NCBI GenBank assembly: GCA_947476745.1
Contig: CANJRG010000005.1
Span: forward strand, 1-64,000
Direction of reading: 5' to 3'
Origin: Acidimicrobiia bacterium
GTDB taxonomy: Bacteria; Actinomycetota; Acidimicrobiia; Acidimicrobiales; CAIXPF01
Length of the DNA: 64,000 nucleotides
Position 1 is the first letter of the stretch; the number at the start of each line of letters is the position of its first letter. Below are positions 24,423 through 33,808 of the stretch, piece after piece. Position numbers and translations under genes: made by a program. A model generated the notes under the pieces. That model had not been told where the DNA came from and did not search any database. It was given only the letters and a program-made list of their open reading frames with translations.

Positions 24423-27400
24423 TCAGGCTGCCTGACCTGGGCTTTTCGTCCTACCGAGCCATGAGGTGACCGCCGCGACCCGTGCCGGGAGCACCGTCGC
24501 GGCGCAACGGGCGGCCCGGTCCTGCAACTCGGCGTCGGCAGTCGCGAGCACCGCGTCGGTCCCGACGAGCAGGCCGGCCACGATGTCGTCGTCGGCCTCG
24601 GGCACGGCGAGGACGTCGCCCCCGCAACCATCGAGCAGCTCCGCCAGCCGGTCGAGGGTCTGCTGCTGCGCTGCGCGATCGGCGGCCTCGATCGCGACGA
24701 CCAAGGTCGCGTCGTCGTCACCTCGGAGCGCACCGGCAACGACGGTCGCAGCGTCGGACCACCCGGTTCGGTTCGGACCGGCGACCAGCAGCAGGGTGCG
24801 ACCCCGTGGATCGTCGAGCAGGTACGGCGGACGGCCGGCCCGATAGGGATCGAGCGCCAGGGCCCGCCTGGCCGGGCGGGCGGCCAGGGCCCGCAGACGC
24901 TGCGCCGCGTCGTCGGCAATGCGATCCCACGACAACTGTTCGGTCACCCGGGCCCGTCCGGCGGCAGCCACCGCCGACGCCGAAGCCGGGTCGTCGAGGA
25001 CCTGCCGCAGGATCGACACCAACGCGTCGAGGTCGACCTCCGCTTCCCAGTAGCCGGAGCGTGACGGCCCGAGCTGCAGTGATTCCGGCGTGACCGACCT
25101 GCGGCGCGACGGCACCAGGAAGGCCGTGCGCTCGTCGCAGAAGTCACGGGCTGCGCCGTCGTCGGTGACGATGACCGGCAAGCCGCTGGCCATCGCCTCC
25201 GCGATGGGCAGGCCGAACCCCTCACCCCGGTACGGGTGCACCAGGGCGTCGCAGGACCGGTACAGCGAAGCAATGGCGGCTTGGTCGAGATCATCGGTGA
25301 TCAGCTCGATCTCCGGCGCACCGGGCCGACGTCGGAATTGCTCGATCACCGAGACGGCGTTGCTCGAGCGGTACACCCCGTCGACGCCGTACGCCTTGAT
25401 CACCAGGCACACGTCGTCGGTGTCGCGGAACGCCCGGCCGTAGGCCTCGAGCAGCAGGTCGACGCCCTTTCGACGGATGAGGCCGCCGACGAAGAGCAGC
25501 CGCCGCCCCTTGGTGGTGGCCAGCGGGTGACGCGGTCCGTCGGGTCGGAACCGCTCGCCGTCGACACCGAGCGGCACTACCACGAGCCGATCAGCCGGGA
25601 TACCGGAACGCAGGTAGCAGTCCCGCACCCAGCTCGTGTAGCACCAGATCTCGTCGGGCCAGCTCTGCAGCGGCTCGATCCACTCGTCGGGCAGGCCGCC
25701 GAACTCCCACGGCTGGATCACCACGACCGGCGAGCCGTCCGCCGGTGCTGTCCAGTCCGGCGGCCACTGGTGGCGGATGGTCACGTCGGGCACCGCGGGC
25801 TCGGAACGACGGGCGGTCAACACCAGCGGCACCAGCCGGGGGTCGTCGGCTGCGGTCACCTCGGGCAGCACGTTCGACCGGGCAACGACGTCGATACCGT
25901 GACGGTCCGCCAGGCGCACGGCGAGCTCGCGGTTCACTTGGGACAACGAGTGGTATCGGAAGGCGGCACCGTCGATGGCCACCGTCAAGTTCGCAGTCTG
26001 CCCGGACTCTCCGGCCTGTCCGGGCAGGCCGGCCGCCACCTGCGACACTGTCGTGCCGGCGCAGGGCACGACCGAGCCGTCGGGCAGCACCAGCACGTCG
26101 GGCTCGATCTGTCCGGCCCACCGCTCGGCGAGACGACGCAGGTTGTCGGTCACCTTCGTCCAGCGCGCCGCGCCGCTCGCCGACTCGTGGTGTAACAGCA
26201 CCGATGCCGGCTCGTACACCACGCGATAGCCGGCCGCCGCAGCCTTGAAGCACAGGTCGACATCCTCGCAACCGTTCCAGTAGCCCTCGTCGAAGCCGCC
26301 GAGCTCGGTGAAGGTCCCACGACGCAGCGCCATCACCGCGCCGGTCACCAGCTGCAGGTCACGTCGGCGGTTTGCGGCGGCCAACGAGGGCAACTCCCGG
26401 TAGAACAGGTGCACGCCGTTGAGGGCCAGGCCGTTCTTGCGGTCCTCGACGACGCCCATCCCGGCGTGCTGCAGGGTGCCGTCGGGGAAGAGCAGCTTGG
26501 GGGCCACGATGGCGACGTCGGGCTCGTCGAGCGGCGCCAGCAGCGCCTCCAGCCAGCCGGTCGACGCCTCGGTGTCGTTGTTGACCAGCACCACCCGCTC
26601 GCCCCGCGCCGCGGCCACGCCTTGGTTGCATCCCCGGGCGAAACCCTGGTTCACCGCGTTGCGCACGATCGTCGCCGACGGCCACAGCTGCGCCACCGTC
26701 TCGGCCGAGCCGTCGCTCGAGCCGTTGTCGACCACGACCAGCTCGACCACCGCCGGGTCCACGGTGCGGGCGAGTTGGCGCAGGCAGCGCTCGGTCATGT
26801 CGACCCGGTTGAACAACGGGATGACGATGCTGACCTCGGGCGCGACCGGCGGGGTGGACCCCACCAGCGCCTCTGCGGGCTCGCCGGCACCGACCCGGCC
26901 CGCCCGTTGCCGCCCGATGCACTCAACGATGGCCGTCGCCAGGCGCGGACCGACCGAGTCGATCGACTGCTCACGCAGCACCGTGCGTCGCCCCGCCTCC
27001 GCCATCAGCGTGCGCAGCTCCGGATGGCGGTCCAACGTCTGCAGGGCGCGTAACACGGCGTCGTGGTCCTCGGCGTCGACCACCGCCGCCCCTCCCCCGC
27101 CGGCGAACTGCTCGGGTCCGCCCGAGCCGCGCTGGGCCAAGGTCGGCACACCGACCAGCGCAGCCTCCGACATCGCCAGCGGGTAGGAGTCCTGCCGGGA
27201 CAGCAGCGCCAGCACGTCGAACTCGGCGACGAGCTCGAGCGGCCGGGCGTGCTCGCCCAGAAACGAGAGCCGGTCGGCCAGGCCGTCGGCAGCCACCGCA
27301 GCCAGCAACGCCTCGGCGTCCTCGCCGCAGTGGCCGACCCAGCGGAAGTCCCAGCCGGCCGAACCCAGCTCTTCGGCACGCGCCGCAGCCGCACCGGCGC

Positions 27401-28301
27401 AACGGGCCAGCAGGTCACCGCCCTTGAGCCAGCAGAACGTGCCGAACCCGCCGGTCACGAACCGGCCGGCACGATGGCGGTGGGCGCCGAGAGCCGCCGC
27501 TTCGGCGAACCGCTCCGGCGTCAACGGCGGCGCCACCCGGGTGATGGGTCGGTCGATCGGGCCGAGCAGGCGACGCAGGGCCGCCTCGGAAGCGGCCGAC
27601 ACGGTGACCAGACCTCGGCTGGCAATGACCGCCTCGGCCACCCGCCGGCGGCCGATCGCGTCGATGGCGTGATCGAGCTCGTGGGTGTGCAACAGCGTCG
27701 CGCACCCACGCCGGGCCAGCTCGGTGACCACCTGGCTGGCCACCGCGGTGTTCCCGTAGACCAGGTCGCAGTCGGGCAGGGCGGCGAGATCGAGCCGTCC
27801 ACCGCTCGGCCGCACGACCAGGCCGAGCGCCGCGAACTCGGCGAGCAGCGGGCCGGGCACGAGCACCACGGTGGCCACCGACGCACCCTGGGCCACCAGC
27901 CAGCGGGCCACGGTGAGCAGCACCAACGGTGCCCCGGTCCGGGTCGCCTCGTGACACACCAGCAGCAGGCGCAGGCCGTCGAGCCGACGGCCGATCACCG
28001 GAGGGGCCTCTGCGGACAGGGCGATCCCGTCGACCGCACGCTGCCAGTGCTCGAGGACCCACGCAGACGTCGAGTCGAGGCGTCCTGGACGCCAGACCAC
28101 GCTGCCCGCGCGCGTCCCGGCGAAGCGCACCGACGCGTCGAGACCGGCGTTGCGCAATGCGGCCTGCAAACCGTCCGGGTCGTCGTGATGCACGACGAGC
28201 GGCGTATGGGGGCTGCGGACCGAACCGAGCAGGCCGACCGCCTCGGCGGGCCGTACGCCCGTCAGATCGATCACCGCATCGTCCACGCTGAACCCGTCCA
28301 T
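24423..28301 (-). CDS. Three-domain glycosyltransferase next to flagellin
   Basis: 1292 aa from ATG 28301 (TGATG overlap with the acyltransferase stop). Three transferase modules are visible: a GT-B/GT4-type unit at about 108-460 (LLLVCHEATRTGAPLVLL, WLKGGDLL, DSYPLAMSEAALVGVPTLAQ); a GT2 unit at about 490-730 (VSIVIPLFNRVDMTERCL, VVVDNGSSDGS, LVNNDTEASTGWL, then GGFDEGYWNGCEDVDLC); and a second GT4 unit at about 800-1140 (LLFVGGLIRRKGVDLLLEAY, then GEGFGLPIAEAMASGLPVIV). The last 140 residues are unassigned. The multi-domain form suggests stepwise assembly of an oligosaccharide. As it lies between the ACP operon and fliC, flagellin is the most likely acceptor; this is inferred. Confidence 0.9.
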   Translation of the reverse strand: MDGFSVDDAVIDLTGVRPAEAVGLLGSVRSPHTPLVVHHDDPDGLQAALRNAGLDASVRFAGTRAGSVVWRPGRLDSTSAWVLEHWQRAVDGIALSAEAPPVIGRRLDGLRLLLVCHEATRTGAPLVLLTVARWLVAQGASVATVVLVPGPLLAEFAALGLVVRPSGGRLDLAALPDCDLVYGNTAVASQVVTELARRGCATLLHTHELDHAIDAIGRRRVAEAVIASRGLVTVSAASEAALRRLLGPIDRPITRVAPPLTPERFAEAAALGAHRHRAGRFVTGGFGTFCWLKGGDLLARCAGAAAARAEELGSAGWDFRWVGHCGEDAEALLAAVAADGLADRLSFLGEHARPLELVAEFDVLALLSRQDSYPLAMSEAALVGVPTLAQRGSGGPEQFAGGGGAAVVDAEDHDAVLRALQTLDRHPELRTLMAEAGRRTVLREQSIDSVGPRLATAIVECIGRQRAGRVGAGEPAEALVGSTPPVAPEVSIVIPLFNRVDMTERCLRQLARTVDPAVVELVVVDNGSSDGSAETVAQLWPSATIVRNAVNQGFARGCNQGVAAARGERVVLVNNDTEASTGWLEALLAPLDEPDVAIVAPKLLFPDGTLQHAGMGVVEDRKNGLALNGVHLFYRELPSLAAANRRRDLQLVTGAVMALRRGTFTELGGFDEGYWNGCEDVDLCFKAAAAGYRVVYEPASVLLHHESASGAARWTKVTDNLRRLAERWAGQIEPDVLVLPDGSVVPCAGTTVSQVAAGLPGQAGESGQTANLTVAIDGAAFRYHSLSQVNRELAVRLADRHGIDVVARSNVLPEVTAADDPRLVPLVLTARRSEPAVPDVTIRHQWPPDWTAPADGSPVVVIQPWEFGGLPDEWIEPLQSWPDEIWCYTSWVRDCYLRSGIPADRLVVVPLGVDGERFRPDGPRHPLATTKGRRLLFVGGLIRRKGVDLLLEAYGRAFRDTDDVCLVIKAYGVDGVYRSSNAVSVIEQFRRRPGAPEIELITDDLDQAAIASLYRSCDALVHPYRGEGFGLPIAEAMASGLPVIVTDDGAARDFCDERTAFLVPSRRRSVTPESLQLGPSRSGYWEAEVDLDALVSILRQVLDDPASASAVAAAGRARVTEQLSWDRIADDAAQRLRALAARPARRALALDPYRAGRPPYLLDDPRGRTLLLVAGPNRTGWSDAATVVAGALRGDDDATLVVAIEAADRAAQQQTLDRLAELLDGCGGDVLAVPEADDDIVAGLLVGTDAVLATADAELQDRAARCAATVLPARVAAVTSWLGRTKSPGQAA

Positions 28302-29086
28302 CACGAACCACCGGCTCCGCTCGGCGCCGGCTGCGCGCCAAGCCACCTCTCGTAGCCTTCGGCCTCCCAGGGCATTCCACGCCGGAACCGGTTCGGCCAG
28401 GGGTACAGGGCCGAACCGCTGTCGCGGTCGCGCAGATAGCGGGCGGGGGCGACGACCTTGGCCGGGTCCCCTGTCGCGAACATGCCTTCTGGTATGTTCT
28501 CGCGGACGACGGAGTGGGCCCCGACCACGGCATGGCGCTGCACGTGTACGCCGGGCAACAGCACCGTACCGGTCGCCACGACGGCGTAGTCGTCGACCGC
28601 GCTACCCGTCAGACGATCACCCGGCGGAGCTGAATCGTTCGTGAACACCACGAACGGAAAGATCCAGACGTAGCTGCCGATAGCGGTGCCCATACTGAGA
28701 TGCGCATTGGTATGGACGCAGACGAAGTTGCCGATGCGCAGTTCGCCCTCGAGGCTGGCGTTGGTCCCGATCCGTACGGAATCGCCTGCCTCGCACCCGG
28801 CCCGCAGCGTTGCATGGTGGCCGACCTGCAGGTCCGTACCGAAACGCGAGCCGGCGTAGAGCACGCTTCCCGTACGGATGGTCGCCCGGTTCCCGATGAC
28901 CAGTTCCGGCGGTGCGTCCCCTTCAGGCCGGGCCACCGGTTCGCCCAACGAGACATGGGACCCGACCACTGCGCCCGATCCGAGGCGAACCCCCGGATGC
29001 ACGATGGTGAACGCGCCGATCCGAACGTTCTCGCCCAGTTGGGCATCGGGGGCCACCACGGCGGTGGGGTGGATGTTCCGGCTCAC
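28301..29086 (-). CDS. Left-handed beta-helix (hexapeptide repeat) acyltransferase
   Basis: 261 aa from GTG 29086, which overlaps the stop of the ligase gene (GTGA). Hexapeptide turns run through residues about 3-200 (HPTAVVAPDAQLGENVRIGA, VHPGVRLGSGAVVGSHVSLG, LLPGVHVQRHAVVGAHSVVR), ending with GDPAKVVAPARYL as in WbpD/FdtC-type sugar N-acyltransferases. Members use acetyl-CoA, other acyl-CoA or acyl-ACP. With an ACP and acyl ligase in the same operon, an acyl-ACP donor and amino-sugar acceptor are likely. Confidence 0.85.
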   Translation of the reverse strand: MSRNIHPTAVVAPDAQLGENVRIGAFTIVHPGVRLGSGAVVGSHVSLGEPVARPEGDAPPELVIGNRATIRTGSVLYAGSRFGTDLQVGHHATLRAGCEAGDSVRIGTNASLEGELRIGNFVCVHTNAHLSMGTAIGSYVWIFPFVVFTNDSAPPGDRLTGSAVDDYAVVATGTVLLPGVHVQRHAVVGAHSVVRENIPEGMFATGDPAKVVAPARYLRDRDSGSALYPWPNRFRRGMPWEAEGYERWLGAQPAPSGAGGS

Positions 29087-30432
29087 GCCGCGCTCCGCTT
29101 CTTCTTCCACCGCTGACCGTGCAGGTCGGTCGCGGCAATCTCGATTTTCTGGGGGATCTTGAACGGCTCGAGCTGGCCCCGGCACTGTGCTCGAACCCGG
29201 CGGCGCAGCGAGGAGAGGTCCTCGCCGGTATCGATCTGCAGTCGTGCCACCACGATCTGACCGACCAGCGGGTGCGGCTCGCCGTGCACCACTGCGTCGA
29301 GGACACCGTCGAGCCGTTGGAGTACCCCTTCGACCTCCGCCGGATAGACCTTCTCGCCGCCGACATTGATGATCTCGGAGGTCCGCCCGAGTACCCGAAG
29401 CCACTCACCATCGGTGTCCACCGCGTCACCGGTACGGAACCAGCCGTCCGGCGTGAACGGGCTCGGCGCATTGAGGTAGCCGAGCATCGCTGCCTCGGCG
29501 AGGATCTCGAGCTGCCCGTCGACCACCCGCAGCTCGTACCCCTCACCACCCATGCGCATCCACAGTGAGTCCGACCCGCGCGACTTGGTGCGCAGGATGC
29601 CCACCTCCGACAGCCCGTAGGTCTGCTTCAGCTCGACGCCGGGCAGGGCCCGTCCGAGCCGGGCAAGGGTCGCCTCGGGCATCGGCTCGGTGCCGTAGGT
29701 GATGAGCCGGAGACTGGACAGGTCGTGATCGGTGTAGGCCCGGCTGACCAGTAGCAGGTTCAGGAACGTCGGTGAGGTCGGCAGCAACTGCACCCCCCAC
29801 CGCTCGATGAGCCGGCAGATCGCCGCCGGCGAACGGTCCTCGGCGACCACGACACAACCGAGGCTCGACAACGTGGCCAGCAGGGTGTTGAACCCGCCGA
29901 TGTGGTCGAACAACAGGAACGACACCGCACGCAAGGCGGCCCGCGCCGTGGTGAACTTGGCCAGCAGCGGGACGAGGTCGTGTACGGCCGCCTTGCTCGC
30001 ACCGGTGGAACCGGAGGAGAACAGCACGAGACCGGGATGCCCCGTCGCCCGCAACTGCCCCAGAAGCGGGTGGGGCGGCGCACCGGCCCGCCGATGCATC
30101 TCCGGGCCAACGGCGGGCTCGATCGTCCACTGCACCTCGGCGATGGCGCAGAACATCTCGGCGCGCTCGCCCAGCGTGGCCGACAACGGCACGACCACCG
30201 CCCGGTGCTGCACCGCAGCCAGCAGACACGCCACCGACTCCAGGCCGAATTCCGCCGTCACGGCCACCACGTCACCGGGTTCCACCCCGGCCGCCCCGAG
30301 GTGTGCTCCCCAGCACCGTACCGCGGCCGACAGGTCCCGGTAGCTGATCGCCCGATCGTCGCAGACCATGGCCGGCTGATCGGCCGCACCGGCCCAACGC
30401 TCGAACAGGAAGGAGAGCGGCCCCTCCTTCAT
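29083..30432 (-). CDS. Acyl-AMP ligase (ANL superfamily)
   Basis: 449 aa. ANL enzymes activate carboxylates as acyl-adenylates and pass them to CoA or a carrier protein. Motifs: LVLFSSGSTGASKAAVHD (P-loop-like A3), LKQTYGLSEVG (A5), GWFRTGDAVDTDGEWLRVLG (A7/A8 with the GD), and SEIINVGGEKVYPAEVEGVL. The usual A10 lysine region is near the end (GQRWKKKRSAA). It is shorter than average (500-550 aa). It overlaps the SDR gene by four bases and is downstream of the ACP gene, so it probably loads that ACP. Confidence 0.88.
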   Translation of the reverse strand: MKEGPLSFLFERWAGAADQPAMVCDDRAISYRDLSAAVRCWGAHLGAAGVEPGDVVAVTAEFGLESVACLLAAVQHRAVVVPLSATLGERAEMFCAIAEVQWTIEPAVGPEMHRRAGAPPHPLLGQLRATGHPGLVLFSSGSTGASKAAVHDLVPLLAKFTTARAALRAVSFLLFDHIGGFNTLLATLSSLGCVVVAEDRSPAAICRLIERWGVQLLPTSPTFLNLLLVSRAYTDHDLSSLRLITYGTEPMPEATLARLGRALPGVELKQTYGLSEVGILRTKSRGSDSLWMRMGGEGYELRVVDGQLEILAEAAMLGYLNAPSPFTPDGWFRTGDAVDTDGEWLRVLGRTSEIINVGGEKVYPAEVEGVLQRLDGVLDAVVHGEPHPLVGQIVVARLQIDTGEDLSSLRRRVRAQCRGQLEPFKIPQKIEIAATDLHGQRWKKKRSAA

Positions 30433-31193
30433 GACACACCACCCAGATAGAGCACCTGACCGGTCACGAAGCCGCTCTCCGGCGACAGGAAGAAGTCCAC
30501 GACGTTGGCCACATCGGCCATGGTCCCCAGTCGGGTGATGGCCTGCCGGCCGACCAGTGCAGCAATTGCGGCATCCGGCACGCCGGCGATGAGCGCGGTC
30601 TTCACCGGCGTCGGCCCGACCGCATTGACCGTCACCCCGAACGGCGCGAACTCGCGGGCCAGGACGCGGGTCAGCCCCTCGACGGCGGCTTTCGACGCCA
30701 CGTAGGCCGCCTCACCGTCGAGGGCCAGGGGTACCGCCACCGTGGTGAAGTTCACGATGCGCCCGAAATGCTGGCGCTGCATCACCTTCGCCGCTTCTCG
30801 GGCCGCGAGGAACGTGCCCTGCACGTTGACCTTGAGCAAACGCTCCACGCTGCGGGCGGTGGTCAGCATGGCGTGGTTCATCGAGGCGGTACCGGCGTTG
30901 TTGATCAGATGGTCCAAGCGGCCGTAGCCGCGGCGTACCTCGGCGAATGCCGCTCGCAATGCGACCTCGTCGGTCACGTCGGCCTGCAGATGCCGATACC
31001 GCTCGTGCTGCACGACGGCCTCACGCCGCGCCAGACCCACCACGCGATGACCGCGCTCGAGATAGTGGGCGACCAGTGCGGCACCGATCCCGCTGGTGGT
31101 GCCGGTGATGAACGTCACGGGCGACGCGGTTCCCGGCTTGTCCGCTTGCAGCCCCGACCTGCCGTCCACCCGAGCCGTCGACGTAGCGGTCAC
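30429..31193 (-). CDS. FabG-like short-chain dehydrogenase/reductase
   Basis: 254 aa with a 25-residue N-terminal extension. NAD(P)-binding TGTTSGIG, NNAG and the active-site YVASK are present, and the LNHAM/NVQGTFLAAREAA pattern is FabG-like. The catalytic serine position reads NFTTVAV, so Thr replaces Ser, which could lower or alter activity. In this operon it may reduce a beta-ketoacyl-ACP to a hydroxyacyl group, as FabG-like enzymes do in the flagellin glycan islands of Pseudomonas, or act on a sugar. The start GTG overlaps the ACP stop. Confidence 0.85.
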   Translation of the reverse strand: MTATSTARVDGRSGLQADKPGTASPVTFITGTTSGIGAALVAHYLERGHRVVGLARREAVVQHERYRHLQADVTDEVALRAAFAEVRRGYGRLDHLINNAGTASMNHAMLTTARSVERLLKVNVQGTFLAAREAAKVMQRQHFGRIVNFTTVAVPLALDGEAAYVASKAAVEGLTRVLAREFAPFGVTVNAVGPTPVKTALIAGVPDAAIAALVGRQAITRLGTMADVANVVDFFLSPESGFVTGQVLYLGGVS

Positions 31194-31492
31194 GCGACCG
31201 GCATCCGGTCACAGGCCAGGTCCGCCAGGCTGCCGATCGACCGGAAGGGGCTGCGGGCCTCCGACATCGCCTGGTCGTCGGCCAGGTCCACCGAGACCCC
31301 GAACGTGTCCTCGATCGACTGCTCCAGGGCGACCAGCACGCTCACCAGCTCGAGCGAACTGAGCACACCGTCGGACCCGTACAGCGTCACCGCAGCGAGC
31401 TCGTCCGTGCCTGCGTCGGCACCAACCTGGTCCAGGGCCGCGCCGATGTCATCGACCGCAGTCCGGATGAGGGCGATCATCTCGTCTCGCAT
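31190..31492 (-). CDS. Acyl carrier protein, dedicated
   Basis: 100 aa from ATG 31492 (AGGTGGAG just upstream; a second ATG four codons later is possible). The phosphopantetheine attachment motif is DGVLSSLELVSVLVALE; the serine before LEL is the usual one. Overall acidic and helical, with a loop longer than in FabA/FabB-type ACPs. It is the first gene of the operon and lies behind a sigma-28-like promoter, so it is a specialised ACP for the glycan pathway rather than for fatty-acid synthesis. AcpS encoded at 49760-50125 could activate it. Confidence 0.87.
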   Translation of the reverse strand: MRDEMIALIRTAVDDIGAALDQVGADAGTDELAAVTLYGSDGVLSSLELVSVLVALEQSIEDTFGVSVDLADDQAMSEARSPFRSIGSLADLACDRMPVA

Positions 31493-31554
31493 CTCCACCT
31501 CTTCGTTCGTCGGCCGTGCACCGCCTACGCGGCGAGACACGTACCTCACCGTCG

Positions 31555-31581
31555 TTATCGGCACCGGGATCGCCTCGTTTG
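31555..31581 (-). promoter_or_regulatory. Sigma-28-like promoter of the ACP operon
   Basis: Minus strand: CAAA (31578-31581), 15 bases, GCCGATAA (31555-31562). The -10 is an exact match to the enteric FliA consensus and the -35 differs by one base from TAAA. It lies about 60 bp upstream of the ACP start. On the opposite strand, two -10-like sequences (GCCGATAG 31671-31678, TCCGATAA 31687-31694) lie before the divergent operon, but without a CAAA/CAAG box at the right distance. Confidence 0.7.
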
Positions 31582-31736
31582 AGTAGGTATCGGCACCGTT
31601 GGACGGTAGGTCCCCCGACCCAGCCCGGCACGCTGACCACCGAACATCGTTCTGCCGTCGGATTCCTTCAGCCGATAGCCCACGATTCCGATAACCCCAA
31701 CACACGGCAATCACCCTCACCGGAAAGCGTGACGTG

Positions 31737-32819
31737 ATGTTGAAGATCGACGATGTTCGCCCGGCTGCGCAGCTCACCGAGAACACCACCAGGTCCGACC
31801 TGCTCGGCGTAGCCGTCGTGGGGACCGGATACTGGGGGCCGAACCTGGTCCGCAACTTCGCCTCGGTGCCCGAGATGGACCTCCGCTGGGTCTGCGACCT
31901 CGATCGGTCCCGGGCCGACGGCGTGGTCGGCCGCTACAGCCGCATCGGGACGACGGACCGTCTCGACGAGATCCTCGACGACCCCGCCGTCGACGCCGTG
32001 GCGATCGCCACGCCGGCGGCCACCCATTCCGGCCTCATCGAGCGGTGCCTGCAGGCCGGACGCCACGTACTGGTGGAGAAGCCGCTGGCCCTGCGCGCCG
32101 CCGACGCCGAGCGCCTCGTGGCGATCGCCCACCGGGCCGGGCTGGTGCTCATGTGCGACCACACGTACTGCTACACGCCGGCGGTGGCCGAACTTCGGCG
32201 CCTGTTGCACTCCGGCGAGGTCGGCGAGGTGCAGTTCATCGACTCGGTGCGCATCAACCTCGGCCTGGTGCAGCCCGACGCCGACGTGCTGTGGGATCTC
32301 GCACCGCACGACCTGTCGATCCTCGAGAACGTCCTGCCCCCGGGCATCGTGCCGGTGTCGGTCTCCGCACACGGCTCCGATCCCATCGGTGCGGGCAAGG
32401 CCTGTGTGGCCTATCTCAGCCTGCAGTTGTCCAACGGCGGTATCGCCCACATCCACATCAACTGGCTGTCCCCGATCAAAGTCCGCACGGTGATCGTCGG
32501 GGGTTCCCGACGGATGGTGGTGTGGGACGACCTCAACCCGTCGCAGCGGTTGACCGTCTACGACCGCGGTGTCGACCTCGAGGTCGGCGACACCACGGCC
32601 AGGCGGGTGTCCTACCGCAGCGGCGACATGCAGGCACCGGCGCTACCCGAACGCGAGGCACTGCGCGGGGTCGCCGTGGAGTTCCTGCGTTCGATCCGCC
32701 AGGGCACCGCACCGCTCACCGACGGCCGATCGGGGCTGCGCGTCCTGCGTGTGCTCGAAGCCGCAAGCCGTTCGCTGGCCGAGATGGGCCGCGAGATACC
32801 TCTGGAAGGAACCTGGTGA
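31737..32819 (+). CDS. Gfo/Idh/MocA-type sugar oxidoreductase
   Basis: 360 aa from ATG 31737 (a GTG directly before it is an alternative). NAD-binding VAVVGTGYWGPNLVRNFASV and the catalytic EKPLALRAADAE motif are clear; the family includes WlbA/WbpB, which oxidises C3 of UDP-GlcNAc uronate. The pattern CDHTYCYTPAVAELRRLL and LVQPDADVLWDLAPHDLSIL is typical of the nucleotide-sugar subgroup. First gene of the plus-strand operon; it is followed by an epimerase with a 4-base overlap. Confidence 0.88.
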   Translation: MLKIDDVRPAAQLTENTTRSDLLGVAVVGTGYWGPNLVRNFASVPEMDLRWVCDLDRSRADGVVGRYSRIGTTDRLDEILDDPAVDAVAIATPAATHSGLIERCLQAGRHVLVEKPLALRAADAERLVAIAHRAGLVLMCDHTYCYTPAVAELRRLLHSGEVGEVQFIDSVRINLGLVQPDADVLWDLAPHDLSILENVLPPGIVPVSVSAHGSDPIGAGKACVAYLSLQLSNGGIAHIHINWLSPIKVRTVIVGGSRRMVVWDDLNPSQRLTVYDRGVDLEVGDTTARRVSYRSGDMQAPALPEREALRGVAVEFLRSIRQGTAPLTDGRSGLRVLRVLEAASRSLAEMGREIPLEGTW

Positions 32820-33808
32820 CCACCTCCCTGCACGGAACGCGTTGCGTTCTCACCGGCGGCGCCGGTCTCATCGGCTCGCACCTCACCGAGTTGTTGCTCG
32901 GTGCCGGCGCGGCCGAGGTCGTGATCCTCGACAACTTCAGCCGCGGTAGCCGCCACAACCTCGCAGCCGTTTCCGGTTCGCCCCGCCTGACGGTGCTCGA
33001 GGGCGACATCCGTGATGCCGGCCTCGTCACCGAGCTGGTCGACGGCGTAGACATCGTGTTCCACCTCGCCGCCATCCGCATCACCCAGTGCGCCGAGGAG
33101 CCGCGCCTGGCCCGCGAGGTCCTCGTCGACGGCTCGTTCAACGTGATCGAGGCCGCCTGCCGCGCCGGCGTGGACAAGATCGTCGCCTCCTCCAGCGCCT
33201 CGGTGTACGGCATGGCCGAGCTGTTCCCGACCGACGAACGCCATCATCCATACAACGACGACACCATCTACGGCGCCTCGAAGGCCTACCTCGAAGGCAT
33301 GCTGCGCAGCTTCCGTGCCACGACGGGCCTGCGCTACGTCGCGCTGCGTTACTTCAACGTCTACGGACCCCGGATGGACACCCACGGCAAGTACACCGAG
33401 GTGCTCATCCGCTGGATGGAGCGCATCGCCTCGGGCCAGGCACCGATCATCTTCGGCGACGGATCCCAGACCGTCGACCTCATCCACGTACGTGACATCG
33501 CCCGCGCCAACCTCGCAGCTGCCTGCTCCGACCGGGAGGAGGGCGTCTACAACGTCGGCACCGGCGTCGAGACCTCGCTGTACGAACTCGCCCTGCACCT
33601 GCAGCGGGTGATGGGGTCGGATCTGCCGCTCGAGTTCGGGCCGGAACGCTCGGTGAACGCCGTACGGCGCCGGCTGGCGTCGGTCTCAGCGGCAGCCCGG
33701 GACCTCGGATTCGAGTCGTCGATCGACCTCGAGTCAGGCCTCGCCGACCTGGTGAACTGGTGGCGCGGGGACAACGCAAACGGCAGCGTCTCCGCCGAGG
33801 CAGCATGA
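32816..33808 (+). CDS. NAD-dependent nucleotide-sugar epimerase/dehydratase (extended SDR)
   Basis: 330 aa from GTG 32816, overlapping the previous stop (GTGA). Rossmann motif TGGAGLIGSHLTELLLGAG, then FHLAAIRITQCAEEP, SSSASVYG and active-site YGASKAYLEGM, with RYFNVYGPRM downstream. These match the UDP-glucose 4-epimerase/WbpP-like or GDP/dTDP dehydratase class; the exact substrate cannot be told. The same frame is open upstream into the previous gene, which is not coding there. Confidence 0.9.
   Translation: MTTSLHGTRCVLTGGAGLIGSHLTELLLGAGAAEVVILDNFSRGSRHNLAAVSGSPRLTVLEGDIRDAGLVTELVDGVDIVFHLAAIRITQCAEEPRLAREVLVDGSFNVIEAACRAGVDKIVASSSASVYGMAELFPTDERHHPYNDDTIYGASKAYLEGMLRSFRATTGLRYVALRYFNVYGPRMDTHGKYTEVLIRWMERIASGQAPIIFGDGSQTVDLIHVRDIARANLAAACSDREEGVYNVGTGVETSLYELALHLQRVMGSDLPLEFGPERSVNAVRRRLASVSAAARDLGFESSIDLESGLADLVNWWRGDNANGSVSAEAA

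Noticed and set aside
31671-31694. Sigma-28 promoter for the plus-strand glycan operon
   Set aside because: Two good -10-like sequences but no matching -35 box at 15 bases, so not listed as a promoter.
32045-32815. N-terminal extension of the epimerase gene
   Set aside because: The open frame overlaps the Gfo/Idh/MocA gene; the Arg/Gly/Pro-rich extension is a shadow and the SDR fold starts at GTG 32816.
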